Positions 59,733 through 64,000 of a stretch of 64,000 nucleotides of DNA are shown one piece after another (the first letter of the stretch is position 1; every line of letters starts with the position of its first letter). Below the pieces are notes generated by a model. The model ran no database searches, was not told where the DNA came from, and was given only the letters and a program-made list of their open reading frames with translations. This DNA is from Centropus unirufus. Lineage: Eukaryota > Chordata > Aves > Cuculiformes > Centropidae. The stretch covers positions 50,224-114,223 of the forward strand of contig VYZI01000487.1 in the NCBI GenBank assembly GCA_013397695.1, in the 5' to 3' direction. The position numbers and the translations under genes were made by a program.

Positions 59733-61934
59733 ATGCACTGGTCACCAGAGCATGCCCAGTCCCTGAACCAGTGGCCGGAGCAGCACCTCGATGTCTCCTC
59801 CACCACCTCCTCGCCAGCCCACAAGTCCGACCTCTACCCCAGCACCCGCCAGCGCTTCAACTACGCCTGGGCCAACGACGACATCTCCGCTCTCACCGCC
59901 TCCAACCTCCTCAAGAGGTACGCCGAGAAGTACTCAGGAGTGCTGGATGCATCCTACGAGCGCCCGGCGCTGAGCAGCTACGGGGATGGAGCCTTCGGGC
60001 CAGTTAATGGGCAGAAAGGGGAAGGGGAACCCTGGCCAGTGGCGCACGGCTCCGACGGTGCCTACCCTCTGACCCCCATCCATGATGGCCTTGCCAGCGC
60101 CAAGGGGGTGGTGCCACCCACTGTCCCCCCCAGTGGTGGGGCCATCGGACTTGGCGGCTCCCCCGTGGTGTCCGCCAACCTCGCTGATCCCATGTACCCC
60201 GGTAATTCCTGTGGAGGAGCTGCCACCGGCTCCAGCGGGCTCGGGTCATCTCAGGAGTACCCCTCAGGCTATGGTGGCACCTACTTGCCCTCTGGCTACT
60301 GCACCCAACCGGCAGCTGCGCTCCCCCCTCCTCACCCCCCTGCTCTCCACGGCTCAGGGCTCCTCCAGCCTTCGCACCCCTCCCCTGCGCTGGTGCCGGG
60401 CTACGGCTCCTCCGGCCCCATGTACAACTACACCGCTGGCAGCTATCCACCGCAGCCCAGCTACGGGACCATCCATGCTCCCCATCCCTCTGCCTCCTAC
60501 CTGCCCTCTGGCATCGCAGCGCCCACCCCCATCCCGGCCCCGCCACCTGCTGCCCGCCCGCCCGGGGTCCCTGGCTATGGCTACCAGGGTGCTGGATTGA
60601 CCCCGCTGGCCGTGCCGCCCCTTGGCACTGAGGCGTCAGGCACGCTGAAGAGGAAAGCTTTCGACATCTCTGGTGGGGAGGATGAGAGGGAGGGCAGGTA
60701 TAGAAAATACAGCTATGAGCAGCCAAAGTCCCCCTACCCCATGTCGGACAACGGCGAGTGCCGGGGCAATGGGTTTGTTGGCAATGCCGAGTCCCCCCAG
60801 GTGGCCTTCAAGCCCGGGAAGCGGCCACCAGGAGGTGGCAATACTGAGGAGCACGCCAGCAAGTACAGCGGGCAGACGATGAAGAGTATGGTCTCACCAC
60901 CCTATGGCACTGGGGATGCTCCACTGCGGCCAACGGAGCCCTTCGAGAAGTTCAGCCCTCCCCTTGCCAATGGGGAGCGGGTGGCCGAGACAGGACCCCC
61001 CTTCCCGCTGCGGCTGCCCCCCAAAGCACCAGTCTTTGGCAACCCAGCAGTAGAAGAGCAACCCAAGAATGTTGACCCCTTGGTCTTGGAGCTGGTGAAC
61101 ACCAAGATAGTGGAGCGGGGACCGCCTGTGCAGTGGACAGACATCGCTGGGCAGGTCTCCGTGAAGGCCACCATCGAGGAGGAGCTGGTGTGGCCCATCC
61201 TGCGTCCTGGCACCTACACTGGGGTGAGTCGGCCACCCCGAACCATCCTGCTGTTTGGTCCCCGTGGCACAGGGAAGACCCTGTTGAGCCGGTGCATCTC
61301 TACTCAGCTGGGCTCCACCTTGCTGAAGCTCAACGGGACAACCCTGCTGTCCACCTGGAAAGCTGAAGCCGAGAAGATCCTGCAGACCATCTTCTTCGTG
61401 GCCAGCTGCCGGCAGCCTGCAGTGGTGCTCATCACTGAGGCCGAGGCCTTGCTGGCAGCCCGGGCTGGTGAGGACAGCAGCCAGGTGAGCAACCTCAAGT
61501 CCCAGCTTCTCTCCTACCTGGACAACGTGGCTACCTCGTCTGAGCAGAATGTGGTCATCATTGGGACCACCTCCCGGCCTGGCAGCATGGATGAAGCTTC
61601 CCACCGGCGCTTCGCCAAGCGGTTCTACGTCTCCCCACCAGACAGCATCGCCCGGCGGCAGATCCTCCACCATGCCCTGGCTCAGCAGAGCTCCTGCCTG
61701 AGCGAGCGGGAGATGGCTTCCCTGGTGCAGCACACAGAGAGCTTCTCCGGCAGTGAGCTGCTCCAGCTCTGCCAGCATGCCAGGACCACCACGTTGCATG
61801 GTTTGCCAGGCCAAATCCAACCCACCTCCTACCAGGACTTTGAGAAGGCGTTCTGCAAGGTCAGCCCTGCCACCTCCCAGAAGGAGCTGGACTTGTTCCT
61901 GGAGTGGGATAAGATGTACGGCACCAGGCACTGA
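59733..61934 (+). CDS. FIGNL2: FIGNL2, fidgetin-like AAA ATPase
   Basis: One uninterrupted coding exon of 733 codons (human is about 650). The start at 59733 gives the family N-terminus MHWSPEHAQSLNQWPEQHLD. The exon begins at the acceptor 59721|59722, 11 nt earlier. Seen in order: the fidgetin-type N-terminal block with NDDISALTASNLLKRYAEKY (about 50-69); a long Pro/Gly/Ser/Tyr-rich linker; a basic LKRK (305-308); the AAA domain from VQWTDIAGQ (466) with Walker A GPRGTGKT (509-516), a Walker B-like VVLITEAEA (564-572) lacking the usual Asp, and the HRRF arginines (625-626); and a C-terminal DKMYG motif. Known for the family: hexameric AAA proteins of the microtubule-severing clade. FIGNL2 is reported to trim microtubules near the leading edge of moving cells. 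The frame stays open 33 nt upstream of the ATG, but only 9 nt of that lie in the exon. Confidence 0.96.
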   Translation: MHWSPEHAQSLNQWPEQHLDVSSTTSSPAHKSDLYPSTRQRFNYAWANDDISALTASNLLKRYAEKYSGVLDASYERPALSSYGDGAFGPVNGQKGEGEPWPVAHGSDGAYPLTPIHDGLASAKGVVPPTVPPSGGAIGLGGSPVVSANLADPMYPGNSCGGAATGSSGLGSSQEYPSGYGGTYLPSGYCTQPAAALPPPHPPALHGSGLLQPSHPSPALVPGYGSSGPMYNYTAGSYPPQPSYGTIHAPHPSASYLPSGIAAPTPIPAPPPAARPPGVPGYGYQGAGLTPLAVPPLGTEASGTLKRKAFDISGGEDEREGRYRKYSYEQPKSPYPMSDNGECRGNGFVGNAESPQVAFKPGKRPPGGGNTEEHASKYSGQTMKSMVSPPYGTGDAPLRPTEPFEKFSPPLANGERVAETGPPFPLRLPPKAPVFGNPAVEEQPKNVDPLVLELVNTKIVERGPPVQWTDIAGQVSVKATIEEELVWPILRPGTYTGVSRPPRTILLFGPRGTGKTLLSRCISTQLGSTLLKLNGTTLLSTWKAEAEKILQTIFFVASCRQPAVVLITEAEALLAARAGEDSSQVSNLKSQLLSYLDNVATSSEQNVVIIGTTSRPGSMDEASHRRFAKRFYVSPPDSIARRQILHHALAQQSSCLSEREMASLVQHTESFSGSELLQLCQHARTTTLHGLPGQIQPTSYQDFEKAFCKVSPATSQKELDLFLEWDKMYGTRH

Positions 61935-63060
61935 TGGTGCGGAGGAGGCAGGGATGTGGGGATGGAACCTTTGCCCCACTCCTGATGTTGCGGAGGGCAT
62001 CCTCACGTCATGGGATCCTCAAAGTCCCTTCCAACCTGGCCTTAAACACCCCCAGGGATGTGGCAGCCTCCACTGCTCTGGGCAACCTGGGCCAGCACTG
62101 ACCCACCCTCACATTAAACGATTTCATCCTAATTGATATTAGAAATAATAGGATGTGATAATATCAAGAATGCCGGGTTGGTTGGGGTCTGTAGGGGCCC
62201 AGACATTCTCCCTCCAGCAGTGCAGGAGACCCCAGCTCTGCCCACACGTGCCGTCCTCTTCTTCACCGTTCCAGACTCGATTGGGCTTTTCCTCTCCTCG
62301 GCAGCCGTCGCAAACCGAACTCAGGATCACCTATTTATTATTCTCCCATTCATCCATCCCTGGCCCGATGTGGGACTAGCGGCACCTCAGGATCCACCTT
62401 TTGGATACATGAGCACCCCTGGCTCCCCAGAGGCTCAATTATCCTTATTTTTTATTTGCTTTTATATTTCCTAACAGAAATACCTCGGGCGCCTTCGGAG
62501 CAAGGCAACCCCTTGCAGCCCGGTGGCGATGGACTCGATCAGGAAGGGAGGGGAATGGGATGGCGAGGGACACCCAAAACCAGGGGGTTTTGGAGTAAAA
62601 TGCTGTAGAATGTTGAAGATTCTAGACTTGTTCTTTTTATTTTTGTAAGGTATGTAGGATTTTTTTGTTGTTTTCTTTTTAACTACTCAGGAAAATAATT
62701 ACCTCAGCAAAAAAAAAAGAATGTGTTTTTAAAAACGCTTTTTATCGTCTCAGAAAAAGGATAAAAAAAGAGATTTTTTTTTTTTTAAGAGTTTCTCAGA
62801 CCAGCGACAAAGCTGCTTCATGCATTCACCTCCAAAGCGGGGGGGTGGAAGAAAGAAAGGATACAAAACTTGAAGCTGTTACAAAGATGAAAGTTGAATG
62901 TATTTTGGGTGCTTTTTTTCACGTATATTATGCCATAATTTTATTTTAATTTGGTGTTTCTTTTGAACATTGTTATTGTAGTGTTTGGTGGAGTAACGTA
63001 TCTGCAACGGGAAGAGTGGTAGTGCCGTAGGTTGGACACTGTCACCAGCACCACTGTTTG
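61935..63060 (+). other. FIGNL2: FIGNL2 3' untranslated region
   Basis: Plus-strand sequence after the stop codon. It contains a CR1 remnant (62010-62135), then AT-rich sequence with A and T runs (about 62630-62800). I see no AATAAA in this stretch, so the 3' end is undefined. Confidence 0.5.
62010..62135 (-). mobile_element. CR1 remnant in the FIGNL2 3' UTR
   Basis: Contains CCTCAAAGTCCCTTCCAACC joined to GGCCTTAAACACCCCCAGGG, then the CTGGGCAACCTGGGCCAG segment. About 60 bp of the standard element between the two parts is missing. Antisense to FIGNL2. Confidence 0.85.
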
Positions 63061-63082
63061 GATCCACTGTTTGGGGCCATTA

Positions 63083-63805
63083 TAGAATCACAGGTCTGGG
63101 TTGGAAGGGACCTCAAAGCTCATCCATTTCCACCCCACCTTGCCATGGGCAGGGACACCTCCCACTGCACCAGGGGCTCCAAGCCCCATCCAACCTGGCC
63201 TTCAACACCTCCAGGGATGGGGCAGCCACCACTGCTCTGGGCAGCCTGGGCCAGGGCCTCCCCACCTTCAGTGGGAAGAATTTTTTTCCTAATGTCTAGT
63301 CTAAATCTTTCCCTTTCCAATTTAAAGCCATTCTCGCTCATCCTATCACTCCAGGCCCTTGGAAAAAGTCCCTCCCCAGCTTTCCTGGAGCCCCTTTCAG
63401 CACTGGAAGCTGCTCTAAGGTCTCCCCGAAGCCTTCTCTTCTCCAGGCTGAACGACCCCAGCGCTCCCAGCCCATCCCGTTGTATGGGAGGTGCTCCAGC
63501 CCTCAGGTCATCACCGTGGCCTCCTCTGGACCTGTTCCAGAAGTTCTGTATCCTTCATATGTTGGAGATTCTAGAACTGGACACAGGGCTCCAGGTGAGG
63601 TCTCACAAAAGCCGTGTAGAGGGGGGAATCCCATCCCTCCCGGCTGGCCATGCTGCGTTGGATGCAGCCCAGGACTCTGTTGGCCTCCTGTGCTGTGAGC
63701 ACTCATTGCTGGCTCATGTCAAGCTTCTCGTCAATCAGCAGCCCAAGTCCTCCTCCACCAGGCTGCTCTCAATCACGTCATCCCCCATCGTGTACTGAAA
63801 CCACG
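63083..63805 (-). mobile_element. CR1 LINE 3' fragment, about 720 bp
   Basis: ATAGAATCACAGGTCTGGGT, the GGAAGGGACCTCAAAGCTCA block, the AGCCATTCTCGCTCATCC segment and the TTGCTGGCTCATGTCAAGC segment, ending near CCCATCGTGTACTGAAACC. The most complete CR1 in the window. Confidence 0.95.
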
Positions 63806-63861
63806 ACAGCTGATAGTTCTCAGATATAGCTCCTATTTGATCAATATATATTTGATATATT

Positions 63862-64000
63862 GTGGAATCATTGGGTGGTTTGGGTTGGAAGGGACCATGA
63901 CGGTCATCAAGTCCAACCCCTGCAGTGGGCAGGGACATCTTCAACCAGATCAGGTTGCCCAAAGCCCCAGTCAACCTGACCTTGAATGTTCCCAGGGATG
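63862..64000 (-). mobile_element. CR1 LINE 3' fragment running off the window
   Basis: GTGGAATCATTGGGTGGTTT followed by GGGTTGGAAGGGACCATGAC, in the same orientation as the preceding copy. The two are separated by an AT-rich spacer of about 55 bp. Confidence 0.93.

Noticed and set aside
60894..62006. 370-codon minus-strand frame opposite FIGNL2
   Set aside because: A shadow of the GC-rich FIGNL2 coding exon; the translation matches no family and the plus frame is clearly FIGNL2.

Overview
This window is vertebrate nuclear DNA, almost certainly from a bird. About two dozen CR1 LINE fragments with the usual avian 3' end (an ATTCTATG-type terminal repeat, followed on the opposite strand by a block close to GGTTTGGGTTGGAAGGGACC) are scattered through it, and the genes have short introns in GC-rich sequence. 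Three protein-coding genes can be reconstructed, and all are orthologues of neighbours on human 12q13: ACVRL1 (minus strand, coding exons 1474-7886), ANKRD33 (minus strand, 17073-19896) and FIGNL2 (plus strand, single coding exon 59733-61934). The relative order and orientation match the human block FIGNL2-ANKRD33-ACVRL1, read from the opposite end.

Layout: 1-8 kb is ACVRL1, nine coding exons joining to a 491-residue type I TGF-beta/BMP receptor kinase (ALK1), with minisatellites and two CR1 copies in its introns. 8-16.6 kb is intergenic. It holds a striking 461-bp inverted repeat, 8625-9085 against 10484-10944, with only four mismatches, plus several CR1 copies. 16.6-20 kb is ANKRD33, four coding exons joining to a 449-residue ankyrin-repeat protein, with a sense-strand CR1 in its first coding intron. 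20-44.6 kb has no recognisable gene. It carries a CTTCTC hexanucleotide tract, a 21-bp and a 20-bp minisatellite, a GC-rich island near 22.2-22.75 kb and several AT-rich islands that resemble conserved non-coding elements. At 44.6-45.3 kb is a GC-rich promoter-like island broken by a 195-base assembly gap. Just after it lies a probable first exon ending in a GT donor (44980|44981). 45-59.7 kb is a probable FIGNL2 first intron. 59.7-62 kb is the FIGNL2 coding exon, and 62-64 kb is its 3' region and more CR1.

The genes do not form one pathway. ACVRL1 is an endothelial BMP9/10 receptor kinase, ANKRD33 a photoreceptor-linked ankyrin protein, and FIGNL2 a fidgetin-family AAA protein linked to microtubule severing. 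They are together because of old synteny. I found no mobile system, CRISPR array, tRNA or rRNA gene, or novel multi-gene system. The observations most worth checking are the near-identical inverted repeat, a possible upstream ORF that would overlap the FIGNL2 start, a perfect oestrogen-response-element palindrome beside an octamer motif, and the altered Walker B motif of FIGNL2. All splice sites were assigned by eye from reading frame, GT/AG and family similarity, without transcript data.
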